Shown here piece by piece: positions 20,316 to 28,942 of a stretch of DNA of 39,772 nucleotides. A model generated the notes under the pieces. It ran no database searches, was not told where the DNA came from, and was given only the letters and a program-made list of their open reading frames with translations. The DNA is taken from the IMG/VR virus record IMGVR_UViG_3300046507_000181, positions 1 through 39,772 of that record; one strand, 5' to 3'. The translations under genes and the position numbers were made by a program. Each line of letters opens with the position of its first letter. Position 1 is the first letter of the stretch. Origin of the DNA: a virus.

Positions 20316-23300
20316 CAGACATACTCCGATCGTTCACGACGCTCCAGGGCCTGAGCGACCGCAGTGGGGTCCTGAACCTGGATGTGATTGTGGACAGTCC
20401 GGTTGTTGGTCACTGGCTGGACAGCGGAAGCCGCACGGACAGGAGTTGCGTCCATGTACCGAACGTTGCCGCCCTGGTTCATTGCCTCGAGTAGCGGACG
20501 GTTAGCAGCAGTCGCGTACTGGTTCATCACGAACTCGCGACCATGCACCAAACCAGCCACCGCACCCGGATGCCCATCACCCGTGTACCCACCGACCGAA
20601 TACCCCGGAACACCCAAAGCACGGCCGATGACCCGCTGCAACTTCCGCGACTCAGCAGAAATCGCATTCGTAATCGACGACGCATTACGGTTCGCCGCCT
20701 GCAACTGCTTCTCAGCAGCCGTAATCAGCTTCCCAAAATTCGCATCAGCAACCTGATTGCCGATCTGAGTCGACGTCTTACCAACCGACGAATACTGACT
20801 GTTGATCGCCGAAATCTGCGACTTCGACGCCGCCGCCAAAGAACGCGCCAACGGCATACCCTCATCAATGCCAAGCGACGCAATCTCGTTCAGCAGCGCA
20901 GGAGCAACACCATTCTTCTGCAACTTCACCAGAAGAGACTGGAACTCCTTCAGCTTCGACGCACGACCCGTCAACGCGCGCTGTAAAGAAGAAGCCGACC
21001 GGTAATCACCATACGAGAAATCGGACAGCTTACCCGAAATCGACGACGACATAGACGCCGCCGACGACTTCAAACCATCAAGCTTATCCGACGCCTTATC
21101 AACCGCCTTCGCAGCAGCATCAGACCGCTTCTCCAAACTGATCATCGACTTCTCGGACCGGTCAGCGACACGAGCAACCGCATTACGGAACCGCTCCGGA
21201 TACTTCGAATCCGTTGCAATACCAAACGCACCCTGCACAGCCGACATGCCAGACAAGCCACCAGTACGAACCGAGGTCCGGAACTGGTACAGGTCCGTCT
21301 GCTGCGCAAGACGAGCAGCCTCAGCCTTCCGAATCGCATCAGCACGAGCCTCAGCAGCAGCCTGCGCCGCCTTCTGAGCAGCAACAGAACCACCAGACGC
21401 GTAATGACCAACAAGGCCACCATCCGCATACCGGCCAGCATTCACCCGATCCAGGAAACCAGTCCCATACTTACGGACCGACGACGCCTGGATAACATAC
21501 TCGTTATCCGACAAGTACGCAGGAATCGAATCGGACGTCTCCGTACCAGGCCCACGAACATGACCACCAGACGCCTTGAAGATGCCAACCGTGTTTTCCT
21601 TAGTTGCCGTCTCGACTCGGTTTGTGGTGATAGTGATCGTCTTAGACTGCACCAGGCCCAGCGCAGTCAGAACGTTCTGAATTGCAGTCTGGGCCTGAGC
21701 GGTCGCAGCGTTAATCTGCGTCTGCTTAGACGCCGGCAGCGCGTTCAGCTTGTCCTTGTACGTGTCGGTCGCCGCGCCAGCAGCAGGGGCGTTGTTCTGG
21801 AACAACGTCGCCCAGTCGGTCGGCGTACCCAGGATCTTGTTCGCGTAATCCTGCGCAGCCTGACCCGTCACCCCGTACTGACCGAGCGCCGCGATCAGCG
21901 ACGAACGGCCACTCTCGAGCGCACCAGTCGCCTGCTCCTGCGAACCCGTCTGCTGATACAGAGCACCCGCGTAGTTCAACGTGGACTGCGCGATCGAATC
22001 CAGCGACGCCGCGTTCGAGCGCCCCTTCTCCGTCGTCACATCAAGCGACTGACCGTTCTCCTTAACGGAGTCTGTCACCGCATCGATCGACGCCTCAAGA
22101 TCACGCTGAGCCGAGTTCACATCCAACTGCACCGAGTTGAAGCCCTTGATGGCATCAGCCGTATCCGAGATCGACTGCGTAGCATCCTCAGCCGACTCGG
22201 CCAGCGAATCCAGCCCAGAAGCAGCACCATCGGAGGCTTCGGCCGACGCGTCCTGCGCCTGCGCCATCTGCGTCGTCTGGTCCTTCGCGGCACCCAGAGC
22301 GGCACGCTGTTCCTCAACGGCCTTCAGGACACTGTTCGCCGAATCCGCAGCACGGTTCTCGGAAACGTTGCCGACACCACGAGCGTCATTCAGGTCGCCA
22401 ACGGCACCCTTGAGCTCCTTGTACGCCTTAGTGTTACCCTCAGCGGCCTTCTGGATCGTCTGCAGCGACAGGCCGGCCTTCTTCGCCTGATCGAACGTCG
22501 ATGGGCCAACCTCAATGCCGAGGAAGGTTCCCTTCGTCGCCAGGTTCGACGCCACCAGAGAACTGGTCGTCTTCGTGACGGCACCAGTCACCGAGTCGAG
22601 CGTGCTCACGAACTCCTTGGTTCGCTTCGCCGCCTCCAACTGCGGGGCAACAAACGCCGTGACCGCAAGCGCGCCCAGGGCAAGAGCAGCACCCCACGGC
22701 CCACCGAGGAAGCTCGCCACCGAACCGAGAGCAGCACGCCCCGTCACGCCACCAGCAGCGAGCGTCGCCAGGGCGGCTCGGAACTCGACGATCTTCGGGA
22801 TAGCAATCAGCAGACCGCCGGCCAGGAGACTTGCGCCACCAACCACCGCAGTCAGAGCGAGGGCAGAGCCCTTCACTGGTTCCGGGAGCTGGTTGAACGC
22901 CGTGACAACCTGCGTCATCGTCTGCACCAGCGGACGCAGCGCACCATCAGCAGCGGAACCAGCCTCGATCAGCCCAGACTGGAACGCCGACTTAAGCTTC
23001 TTCAGGTCACCGTTGAGGTTGTCGGCCTTCTTCGCCGCCTGGTCAACCGCGTACCCGGCGTCGTTGTTCTGGTCGATGTACTGCTGGATGCCGTCAGCAC
23101 CCTCCTTGTACAGAACCGTCGCAGCACGAACAGCGTCCGCACCGAAAATCTGCGACAGGGCCTGCTGACGCTGAGCATCCGTGAGGCCAGAAAGGCGCTC
23201 CTGCAGCACCTGAGCGATGTCAGCAGCCCCAAGGAACTGACCGTTTGCGTCCTCGACATTGATGCCGAGAGACTTCATCAGCTGCGCCGACTCCTTCGAC

Positions 23301-24025
23301 GGGTTCGCGAGCATCTGCAACATGCTCTTCAGCGACGTACCAGCATCAGAACCCAACAGACCAGCGTCCGCGAACGACGACAGCACACCCGTCGTTTCCT
23401 CGATCGAGAAGCCGAAGTTCGACGCAACCAGCCCAGACTGGTTCAGCGCATCACCCAGCTCCTGCACGCCACCCAGCGCCTTACCGGCACCAGCAGCAAG
23501 CAGGTCAGCGATGTGGGGAACATCGGAGCCCTCAAGGTTGAACTGCTTCATCGCGACCGCAGCGATCTGCGTCGCCTTACCGAGATCCACGTTGTCCGAC
23601 GCCGCCAGCGCCAGAACACCCGTCAGGCCGCCACCCAGGATGTCGCGTGTCGCTAGGCCCGCCTTACCCAGCTCCACCTGCGCCTCAGTAACCTGAGTCG
23701 CCGTGTAACCGAACGCAGCACCAGCCGTCAGCGCCTGCTCACGGAACTTACCCATGTCCGCCGCAGACGCATTCGTAGCCGCCTGCACCTTCGACATCTG
23801 CGCCTCGAAGTCCGCAGCCATCTTCACGATGACCGCAGAAGCTCCAACCGCAACCGCGCCAATACCAACCAGCGCCGTACCAACAGACGTCGCCGCCTGC
23901 CCAAACTTCTCGAGCTTCTCCGACTCCTTGGCCGCATCCGCAGTCGCCTTACGAACCTTCTCCATGCCGGAGACGTAGTTCGCAATAGAGGCCTGGATGG
24001 TGACCTTAACTACCCGATCAGCCAT
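20315..24025 (-). CDS. tape measure protein (1236 aa)
   Basis: Longest gene of the window. TP901-type core at about residues 70-330 (FEAQMSKVQAATNASAADMG, AMKQFNLEGSDVPHIADLLA). Hydrophobic segments occur near residues 45-70 and in AVVGGASLLAGGLLIAIPKI and the following WGAALALGALAVTAFVAP. The C-terminal half is coiled coil (SEKSMISLEKRSDAAAKAVD). At roughly 0.15 nm per residue, a tail near 185 nm is predicted. It sits after the frameshifted chaperone genes, as in most long-tailed siphoviruses. Confidence 0.95.
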   Translation of the reverse strand: MADRVVKVTIQASIANYVSGMEKVRKATADAAKESEKLEKFGQAATSVGTALVGIGAVAVGASAVIVKMAADFEAQMSKVQAATNASAADMGKFREQALTAGAAFGYTATQVTEAQVELGKAGLATRDILGGGLTGVLALAASDNVDLGKATQIAAVAMKQFNLEGSDVPHIADLLAAGAGKALGGVQELGDALNQSGLVASNFGFSIEETTGVLSSFADAGLLGSDAGTSLKSMLQMLANPSKESAQLMKSLGINVEDANGQFLGAADIAQVLQERLSGLTDAQRQQALSQIFGADAVRAATVLYKEGADGIQQYIDQNNDAGYAVDQAAKKADNLNGDLKKLKSAFQSGLIEAGSAADGALRPLVQTMTQVVTAFNQLPEPVKGSALALTAVVGGASLLAGGLLIAIPKIVEFRAALATLAAGGVTGRAALGSVASFLGGPWGAALALGALAVTAFVAPQLEAAKRTKEFVSTLDSVTGAVTKTTSSLVASNLATKGTFLGIEVGPSTFDQAKKAGLSLQTIQKAAEGNTKAYKELKGAVGDLNDARGVGNVSENRAADSANSVLKAVEEQRAALGAAKDQTTQMAQAQDASAEASDGAASGLDSLAESAEDATQSISDTADAIKGFNSVQLDVNSAQRDLEASIDAVTDSVKENGQSLDVTTEKGRSNAASLDSIAQSTLNYAGALYQQTGSQEQATGALESGRSSLIAALGQYGVTGQAAQDYANKILGTPTDWATLFQNNAPAAGAATDTYKDKLNALPASKQTQINAATAQAQTAIQNVLTALGLVQSKTITITTNRVETATKENTVGIFKASGGHVRGPGTETSDSIPAYLSDNEYVIQASSVRKYGTGFLDRVNAGRYADGGLVGHYASGGSVAAQKAAQAAAEARADAIRKAEAARLAQQTDLYQFRTSVRTGGLSGMSAVQGAFGIATDSKYPERFRNAVARVADRSEKSMISLEKRSDAAAKAVDKASDKLDGLKSSAASMSSSISGKLSDFSYGDYRSASSLQRALTGRASKLKEFQSLLVKLQKNGVAPALLNEIASLGIDEGMPLARSLAAASKSQISAINSQYSSVGKTSTQIGNQVADANFGKLITAAEKQLQAANRNASSITNAISAESRKLQRVIGRALGVPGYSVGGYTGDGHPGAVAGLVHGREFVMNQYATAANRPLLEAMNQGGNVRYMDATPVRAASAVQPVTNNRTVHNHIQVQDPTAVAQALERRERSEYV

Positions 24026-24055
24026 GCGGCACCGCCATTCAATGTGGAGTTACGG

Positions 24056-24088
24056 AAAAGAGCCACCGCCCGTAACGGGCAACGGCTC
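24056..24088 (-). terminator. minus-strand terminator at the moron border
   Basis: GAGCC/GGCTC outer and GCCCG/CGGGC inner stems (24060-24088) are followed on the minus strand by TTTT (24059-24056). It lies between the moron and the tape-measure start, where late transcripts would have to read through. Confidence 0.55.
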
Positions 24089-24111
24089 TACTCATCTGCT
24101 TCAACGCCAGC

Positions 24112-24124
24112 TACACTCGCCGTC
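24112..24124 (+). promoter_or_regulatory. leaderless-type -10 of the moron
   Basis: TACACT at 24112-24117 followed by 7 nt and ATG 24125, with no SD. No good -35. Confidence 0.4.
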
Positions 24125-24304
24125 ATGAGTGACAACAGGAGCGCGACGTCCAGCTACTACCTTGCGATCCTGCTGTCCATCGGCATCGCGGCGATCCTGC
24201 TGGGCTTCATCGTTCTCGCGGCAGGCGGAACACCCGCACTGCTCTTCATCGTTGGCGGCGTCCTGTTCGTCGCGTGGCTCATCATCAAGGCAGCGAAGAG
24301 CTAG
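24125..24304 (+). CDS. plus-strand two-TM membrane protein (moron, 59 aa)
   Basis: MSDNRSATSSYYLAILLSIG begins the protein. Two hydrophobic helices (LAILLSIGIAAILLGFIVLA and ALLFIVGGVLFVAWLII) end with KAAKS, so both termini are probably cytoplasmic. It is inserted, in the opposite orientation, between the tail chaperone and tape-measure genes, with its own -10 box and a flanking terminator, which is the definition of a moron. Probably expressed in the lysogen, perhaps in superinfection exclusion; this is inference. It ends 4 bp into the chaperone gene. Confidence 0.7.
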   Translation: MSDNRSATSSYYLAILLSIGIAAILLGFIVLAAGGTPALLFIVGGVLFVAWLIIKAAKS

Positions 24305-25295
24305 TCGCGCTCGATCACCTGCACCGGGAAGACGACGCCGTTCAGGTTCGCGCCGTCGCCGGCAGCCTTCTTGTAAGCCTCAGCCGCGTCATCATGTGCA
24401 CGCTGAGCCCAGTCAATGACCGGCGCGTACACCGTGTTGCCCTCAGGCGTCTTCACCGGCACACCAGCGCGATACACGCGCTTGCCGTCGCGATTCGAGG
24501 GATCCGAGTCCGGAGACATCGCCTCATCCATCGGCTGACCATGCGGTCCAATCAGCGCCTTGAACGCGCGCACGCCCAGCACCAACGACACCTGATCCGG
24601 CGTCCACTCCGACTCACGCTCAACCCGCGTGTACAGCAGGTTGCCGTCATCGTCGAACACGGGGACATGCCGTTCCTCAGGCATCCACCCACGCAGCACT
24701 CGAGGGGCGACCCCAAGGTCGACCGCTAAGAGGACTTCTTCGCGGAGGCGAGGGCTACGGCGCGCAGCGCTTTTCCCACCTCCACCGCCCGAGCAGAGTC
24801 ACCCTCGTTGAGCGCGAAGATCGCATCAGCGATACGACGGTGGTCGCCACCCGAGATCACACCAAACAGGTCTTCCCAATCGTCGCCAGTGAGCTCGCGC
24901 GTCTCGTCGCCCTCGACGATGACGCCACTGTCGATCGCAGCATGACGCGTCACAGCGTTCCAGTCGTACTGGAAGTACATGTCCGCCAGCACGCCAGCAC
25001 GAGGCGGGTTGTTCAACGTCAGATCCGACCAGCCCTCACCGATCAGCCGTGTGAACTTCAGCTCGACCAGCGAATCCGCGAACTCAGCACGGATGTCATC
25101 AGCCTGCTTCAGCAGTTTCGCCAGCGGAGACGACTTCGCCAGTCGACCATCATCCGGCTTCTGCTTCTCAGCCTCGATCAGCTCTTCAACCTCAGACAGC
25201 CGCGCCGCAACATCATCGTCAAGCGCAACCGTTACCGTCTTAAACGGACGCGGCTTAGCCTTCGCCGCAGCAAGCTTCTCGTTGAACGAACCCAT
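24301..25295 (-). CDS. tail assembly chaperone, -1 frameshift fusion (about 331 aa)
   Basis: At 24777-24771 the minus strand reads G GGA AAA, a classical -1 slippery heptamer, in the frame of the upstream chaperone gene. Slipping back one base continues through SAARRSPRLREEVLLAVDLG into the second frame, which has no good start of its own and runs to 24301. Join: 25295-24771, then 24771-24301. The second part contains GWMPEERHVPVFDDDGNLLY. The fusion and the short form are needed in a set ratio to fold the tape measure and recruit tube subunits. Confidence 0.82.
24726..25295 (-). CDS. tail assembly chaperone, short form (189 aa)
   Basis: The unshifted product from ATG 25295 (SD-like GGGTGAAG). 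Helical; includes TVTVALDDDVAARLSEVEEL and FTRLIGEGWSDLTLNNPPRA, similar to actinophage G-type chaperones that follow the tail-tube gene. It ends 14 residues after the slippery site. Confidence 0.85.
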   Translation of the reverse strand: MGSFNEKLAAAKAKPRPFKTVTVALDDDVAARLSEVEELIEAEKQKPDDGRLAKSSPLAKLLKQADDIRAEFADSLVELKFTRLIGEGWSDLTLNNPPRAGVLADMYFQYDWNAVTRHAAIDSGVIVEGDETRELTGDDWEDLFGVISGGDHRRIADAIFALNEGDSARAVEVGKALRAVALASAKKSS

Positions 25296-25338
25296 AAGTC
25301 TTCACCCTCACCCTTGATTCACCCTGACACTGTGGAAC

Positions 25339-25375
25339 CCCGTGCGGACGGCAGGGTGAGAACCGTCCGCACGGG
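25339..25375 (-). terminator. 13-bp stem hairpin after the tail-tube gene
   Basis: CCCGTGCGGACGG (25339-25351) pairs perfectly with CCGTCCGCACGGG (25363-25375) around an 11-nt loop; no U-tract. It lies between the tail-tube and chaperone genes, a common place to lower expression of the chaperone relative to the tube protein. Confidence 0.6.
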
Positions 25376-25390
25376 AGTAGAACCAGACGC

Positions 25391-25915
25391 TTAGGAAGCG
25401 GCCGGGGTCTGGTCGCGAACAACAGCAGCCAGCGGGTAGAACGGCTGGGTCTTGGTGAAGACCGAGTTAGCCGCCGCCTGATCACGCTGCTTGATACCAG
25501 CCTGGTTGAGCCAGAAATCAAACTCGCTCGTACCGGTGATGTCGTCGTCGTGATCAGTAGCCCACCGCACGGCAAAGATGTAGTTCTCATCCTCGACGAA
25601 CAGCGGGTCCGCGACGTTGCTCGGATCCCCGTACACATACTGAATGCTGAGCTCGTTTGACTTCTTGCCTCCGCGGCTGAAAGTCTGAGTAGCAGTCAGT
25701 CGGTCATCGGTGATGCGCTCCTGCGAAGGCGTTTCAGCCCAACCAGCGCCAGCCGTGAGGTCGTAGGTGACATCGACAAACGACGCGGCATTAAGTTGCG
25801 CAACAGTGATGTCCTTGAGCGTCTTACCTGCCGTCAGGATGGAAGCCGGAGCCGCCATCACAAGCAGATTGCCTTCGGTACCGACGGACAGCGACTGCGA
25901 TCCCTTGTTGATCAT
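25391..25915 (-). CDS. major tail (tube) protein (174 aa)
   Basis: ATG 25915, ATGA overlap with the upstream small gene. Beta-rich tube-protein pattern, e.g. INKGSQSLSVGTEGNLLVM, FSRGGKKSNELSIQYVYGD and IFAVRWATDHDDDITGTSEF. Position between tail terminator and chaperone genes supports the assignment. Forms the stacked hexamer tube. Confidence 0.85.
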   Translation of the reverse strand: MINKGSQSLSVGTEGNLLVMAAPASILTAGKTLKDITVAQLNAASFVDVTYDLTAGAGWAETPSQERITDDRLTATQTFSRGGKKSNELSIQYVYGDPSNVADPLFVEDENYIFAVRWATDHDDDITGTSEFDFWLNQAGIKQRDQAAANSVFTKTQPFYPLAAVVRDQTPAAS

Positions 25916-26079
25916 TCTGCAGGCTCCTTCTTCTTGTCTGACTTCTTCCCATCCGTGGTTACGGAGGGCTTCTCTCCCACGAGCGGGAAGAACTCAGGCA
26001 GACGCGCCTGAGTGGTCTTGTGAACCTCCATGTGCCGACCGTTCGGGCCGACCACGAGGACATGGTTTTCGTCAGTCAC
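25912..26079 (-). CDS. small tail-module protein (55 aa)
   Basis: GTG 26079 with TAAGGAG SD just after the terminator hairpin. Starts MTDENHVLVVGPNGRHMEVH and has a Lys-rich tail (KKSDKKKEPAE). ATGA overlap with the tube gene. Similar short proteins precede tube genes in actinophages; role unknown. Confidence 0.65.
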   Translation of the reverse strand: MTDENHVLVVGPNGRHMEVHKTTQARLPEFFPLVGEKPSVTTDGKKSDKKKEPAE

Positions 26080-26097
26080 GACGTGCTCCTTACATGC

Positions 26098-26119
26098 AAA
26101 AACCCCGCCGAAGCGGGGT
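26098..26119 (-). terminator. intrinsic terminator inside the tail operon
   Basis: ACCCCGC/GCGGGGT hairpin directly after the tail-terminator stop, followed on the minus strand by a run of five T. Textbook rho-independent layout, yet essential tail genes lie downstream, so it must be partial or antiterminated. Confidence 0.75.
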
Positions 26120-26562
26120 CAGGTAGTAGGTGCGGCTTGGGATCGATGGCTGTACTCGACCGTCACAAACCACATAGGCGGTGACACGTCCTTATCGATC
26201 TGCACCGGCGACACGTAATCGCGTTGCAGCGGATCATTCCTGGTGCCGACAACAGTCAAGCGCCGGCCCTTGCGACCCGGGCGCAGAACAGAATCAAGAC
26301 GCTCAGCAACCCAAGCAGCCTGATCCGGCGTCGACCCAGAACACTGGAACGTCGTCGAAGGATTACGGACAGCCTGCGAACCAGTCGCACGGTCCTGCTC
26401 GTCATCCTCACTACCCGCCTGCATGGTCAGATACCACGTGTTCGTGATCGGCTTACCGTCCGCACCGATCGCACGACCGTCGAACAACTTGCCAGCCTTC
26501 GCCAACTCCGTATCCGACAGCAGCAACGCCCTGTAAGCGGCCTTCTCAGCGATCGTCGTCAC
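26119..26562 (-). CDS. tail terminator protein (147 aa)
   Basis: GTG 26562 overlaps the upstream stop (GTGA). FDGRAIGADGKPITNTWYLT, a central PDQAAWVAERLDSVLRPGRK and C-terminal VTVEYSHRS give the strand-helix-strand plan of gpU/tail-terminator proteins. Position after the HK97-gp10-like protein supports it. Caps the tail tube at the neck. Confidence 0.75.
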   Translation of the reverse strand: MTTIAEKAAYRALLLSDTELAKAGKLFDGRAIGADGKPITNTWYLTMQAGSEDDEQDRATGSQAVRNPSTTFQCSGSTPDQAAWVAERLDSVLRPGRKGRRLTVVGTRNDPLQRDYVSPVQIDKDVSPPMWFVTVEYSHRSQAAPTT

Positions 26563-26969
26563 AGCCCCGCCGCCTTCAAACCATCCTCGATCGCCTGCTC
26601 AATCCCACGCGTGAAGCCAGGAGCTTCATTCTGCAAAGCTTTAGGGATTCGCTTACGACCAGGCGTACGCGGTGTGCCGTTCTCATCCGCCGTCCCGACA
26701 TCGACCATGCCCACGAGCGTGCCCTGATAACGCCCCTTCTCCGGACCAATCTCCGCCTCGATCCCGCCAAGCCGCGCGCCAGTCGAACCTTTGATGTCGT
26801 ACGAGATAGCGCGAGGAGCACCCGGAATGTTTCGCGCACCCGTGTACTCGTTCTTGATCAGATCCTTGATGTTGCGGGCCGAGATCTCCACCGCCTTACG
26901 CACGAACGGTGCAGTCGCCTTCGGGATCTCACCCAGATCACGAGCAAGCGCGTTCAGGTCATCAGCCAC
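26559..26969 (-). CDS. HK97-gp10-like neck / tail completion protein (136 aa)
   Basis: GTG 26969 after GAGGGTGG, overlapping the previous stop. VRKAVEISARNIKDLIKNEY and YQGTLVGMVDVGTADENGTP fit the HK97-gp10 family (helix, then beta sheet with a conserved F/V-x-x-x-G-T). A member of the neck between portal and tail. Confidence 0.75.
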   Translation of the reverse strand: MADDLNALARDLGEIPKATAPFVRKAVEISARNIKDLIKNEYTGARNIPGAPRAISYDIKGSTGARLGGIEAEIGPEKGRYQGTLVGMVDVGTADENGTPRTPGRKRIPKALQNEAPGFTRGIEQAIEDGLKAAGL

Positions 26970-27378
26970 CAGACACCACCCTCGCTGCGAACCGACGAGC
27001 AGTCGCATAAGACGAACGGAACGGTGCCTCAATACGCGCCACCGTCCCCGGCAAAGCAGGATCCGTCAACGAACCAGTCACACGCACCTGCATGCCGTTC
27101 TGCACATCCACAGACGTAGCGATCGGCAGGGACAGTGTGGCGAGCTGAGACACCAGCAGCTGCGTAGACGCCTCAACGTCCGACGCCTGCACGTTACCCG
27201 CCTTGAAACGGCACGGGCCGTCGTAGACCGGGGTGAAGACATGCTCGTACTCGCCAGTGTCCGGGTTCAGAACCTCATCGGAGGACTCGAAACCGATCTG
27301 GGCAGTGTCAGTCATCAGCGACTCAGCGTTCGACCGGAAGTCCGGCAGCATGCGCTCCACATCACTGCGCAGCGACAT
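26962..27378 (-). CDS. head-tail stopper / DUF6093-like protein (138 aa)
   Basis: Start ATG 27378, overlapping the adaptor stop. MSLRSDVERMLPDFRSNAES, EYEHVFTPVYDGPCRFKAGN and VQNGMQVRVTGS match the DUF6093 pattern of actinophage head-closure proteins as I remember it. It fills the position of the stopper after the adaptor. Confidence 0.72.
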   Translation of the reverse strand: MSLRSDVERMLPDFRSNAESLMTDTAQIGFESSDEVLNPDTGEYEHVFTPVYDGPCRFKAGNVQASDVEASTQLLVSQLATLSLPIATSVDVQNGMQVRVTGSLTDPALPGTVARIEAPFRSSYATARRFAARVVSGG

Positions 27379-27851
27379 CAGATGCCCGCCTCATAGATCG
27401 GCCGGCCAGCGATGTCCGTACCGCACGAGCAGTACGACGCCAGGAAGTACAGCGAGCACCACGGAAGGTGACGAGACGCCGTACCAACCGTGTCGTACGA
27501 GTACGCGCCACCGTTCGACTCAGTGAGCCCCAGCAGCGTCCACCACTCATCGAGGATCGTCACGCGACCCTTACCCGACTGGTAGGTCCGCGACGACGAA
27601 GCATCATCCACCGAGATGGTCACCTGCGTGGCATCGTCCGGCTTCTTCACCTGAGCGACGACAGCCTCACGGACCACATAATCCAGCTTCGCTTCGTCGA
27701 TCGTTGGCACCGGATCAGCCGCGAGACGACGAGTCTCGATCAGCATCTCAGCGTCAGTGATCCACAGCTCCCACTGCTTCCACTGCACCGAATCCGGTTC
27801 GGGGGCGGTCTGCCCAAGAGCAACCGCGATCGTGTCAGGCGTCACAGACAT
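27378..27851 (-). CDS. head-tail adaptor (gp6-like connector, 157 aa)
   Basis: ATG 27851 with GGGAAGGGGG upstream. Helical N-terminus with DSVQWKQWELWITDAEMLIE and LDYVVREAVVAQVKKPDDAT, resembling gp6/gp15-type adaptors that join the portal to the neck. Located after capsid and a small head gene. Confidence 0.75.
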   Translation of the reverse strand: MSVTPDTIAVALGQTAPEPDSVQWKQWELWITDAEMLIETRRLAADPVPTIDEAKLDYVVREAVVAQVKKPDDATQVTISVDDASSSRTYQSGKGRVTILDEWWTLLGLTESNGGAYSYDTVGTASRHLPWCSLYFLASYCSCGTDIAGRPIYEAGI

Positions 27852-27869
27852 GACCGCCCCCTTCCCTTG

Positions 27870-28010
27870 CTACGCGTCCGACTTCTTAGGGCGACCAGGA
27901 GAACGCTTCGGCTCCGCGTCAGCGGACTCCCAACCGTCCACGAAACGGTCATCCTTCGAGTCGTCGACCGAAACGACCACCTGAGTGTTCAGGTTCCGGA
28001 AACGACCCAT
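27870..28010 (-). CDS. small head-module protein (46 aa)
   Basis: ATG 28010 overlaps the capsid stop (TGATG). MGRFRNLNTQVVVSVDDSKD and a Ser/Pro/Arg-Lys tail (SPGRPKKSDA) look like the short proteins often found after capsid genes. Role unknown. Confidence 0.6.
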   Translation of the reverse strand: MGRFRNLNTQVVVSVDDSKDDRFVDGWESADAEPKRSPGRPKKSDA

Positions 28011-28927
28011 CAGACGTTCGCCACCTTGTCGACGACCGTAGAGAACCCATCCAGGTCCATAATCCCCCAGCCGTAAACAACCTCAGCGCGCAGAGCAATC
28101 TGGTTCTGACGCTTCAGGTCTCCCTGGCCATCCGGGTCACCGAACTCGATGACCTCGACCGGGATGTCCTTCTGAACGCCCCAGCGGAACAGGTCCCACT
28201 GACCGAGGATCGCCTTCACGCCGGTGTTAGCCGACGCCTCCGGAGTACCCGACACAGTGGAAGTGCTGAACGCCGACAGGCCCTCAAACGCGGTGATGTT
28301 CGAACCGAAGCCGAGCTCCGGGTACTTCTTGCGACCATCCGCGTAACGGCTCGTCGCGATCGTCCACGCGTAGGTGGGGTCGAAGGCGACGCCGTTCGGG
28401 ATGTACCCGTCCGCGATGATGAGTCCGGCAGCCTGCTCGAGCACCAGGTCGGGCGTCGTCAGGGTGCCCGTGGTCAGCTCCACACTGTTCGTGGTCGACG
28501 CGATACGGTCGCCCGCAACGATCGACGACGCAACGGTGCCCGCGAGCGGGTTGATGCCGTGGAACGCACCAAGGTCCAGCGCACGAGCAAGCGCAAGGCC
28601 AGCCTCGTCAGCGAGGGTAGACAGGACACCGAGCTGGTAGTCCTCGTCAGCCCACTGGACTTCCTGGTTGAAGCGCTGAGTCACCTGGAACTTGTGCGGG
28701 GTGACGACCTTGGTGCCGAACGTGGTAGACGTCGACCCCTTCTGCGCACCCTCACCAACAAGCTCAGCACGCGGCCGACCAGTCAGCGTCATGTGAGTGA
28801 CCTGGCCGAACTTCTGCGGCTCAGATCCGGACAGGGCGGCGATACCGGAGCCCTGAGTAGCCTTAGCGAACAGTCCGTCCGCGATTTCGACGGGCAGAGT
28901 CAGCCCGGAAGTGGCAAGTACAGCCAT
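28010..28927 (-). CDS. major capsid protein (HK97 fold, 305 aa)
   Basis: ATG 28927. Opens MAVLATSGLTLPVEIADGLF with TPHKFQVTQRFNQEVQWADE, the E-loop/spine region typical of the Phage_capsid family, and the strand-rich end (VEVIEFGDPDGQGDLKRQNQ). Directly follows the scaffold gene. No fused protease domain is seen. Confidence 0.9.
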   Translation of the reverse strand: MAVLATSGLTLPVEIADGLFAKATQGSGIAALSGSEPQKFGQVTHMTLTGRPRAELVGEGAQKGSTSTTFGTKVVTPHKFQVTQRFNQEVQWADEDYQLGVLSTLADEAGLALARALDLGAFHGINPLAGTVASSIVAGDRIASTTNSVELTTGTLTTPDLVLEQAAGLIIADGYIPNGVAFDPTYAWTIATSRYADGRKKYPELGFGSNITAFEGLSAFSTSTVSGTPEASANTGVKAILGQWDLFRWGVQKDIPVEVIEFGDPDGQGDLKRQNQIALRAEVVYGWGIMDLDGFSTVVDKVANV

Positions 28928-28942
28928 GATTGGTCCTTTGCG

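Noticed and set aside
21404-23656. 750-aa open frame on the plus strand
   Set aside because: Exactly antisense to the tape measure; Arg/Leu-rich composition from G+C-biased shadow translation, no SD or family pattern.
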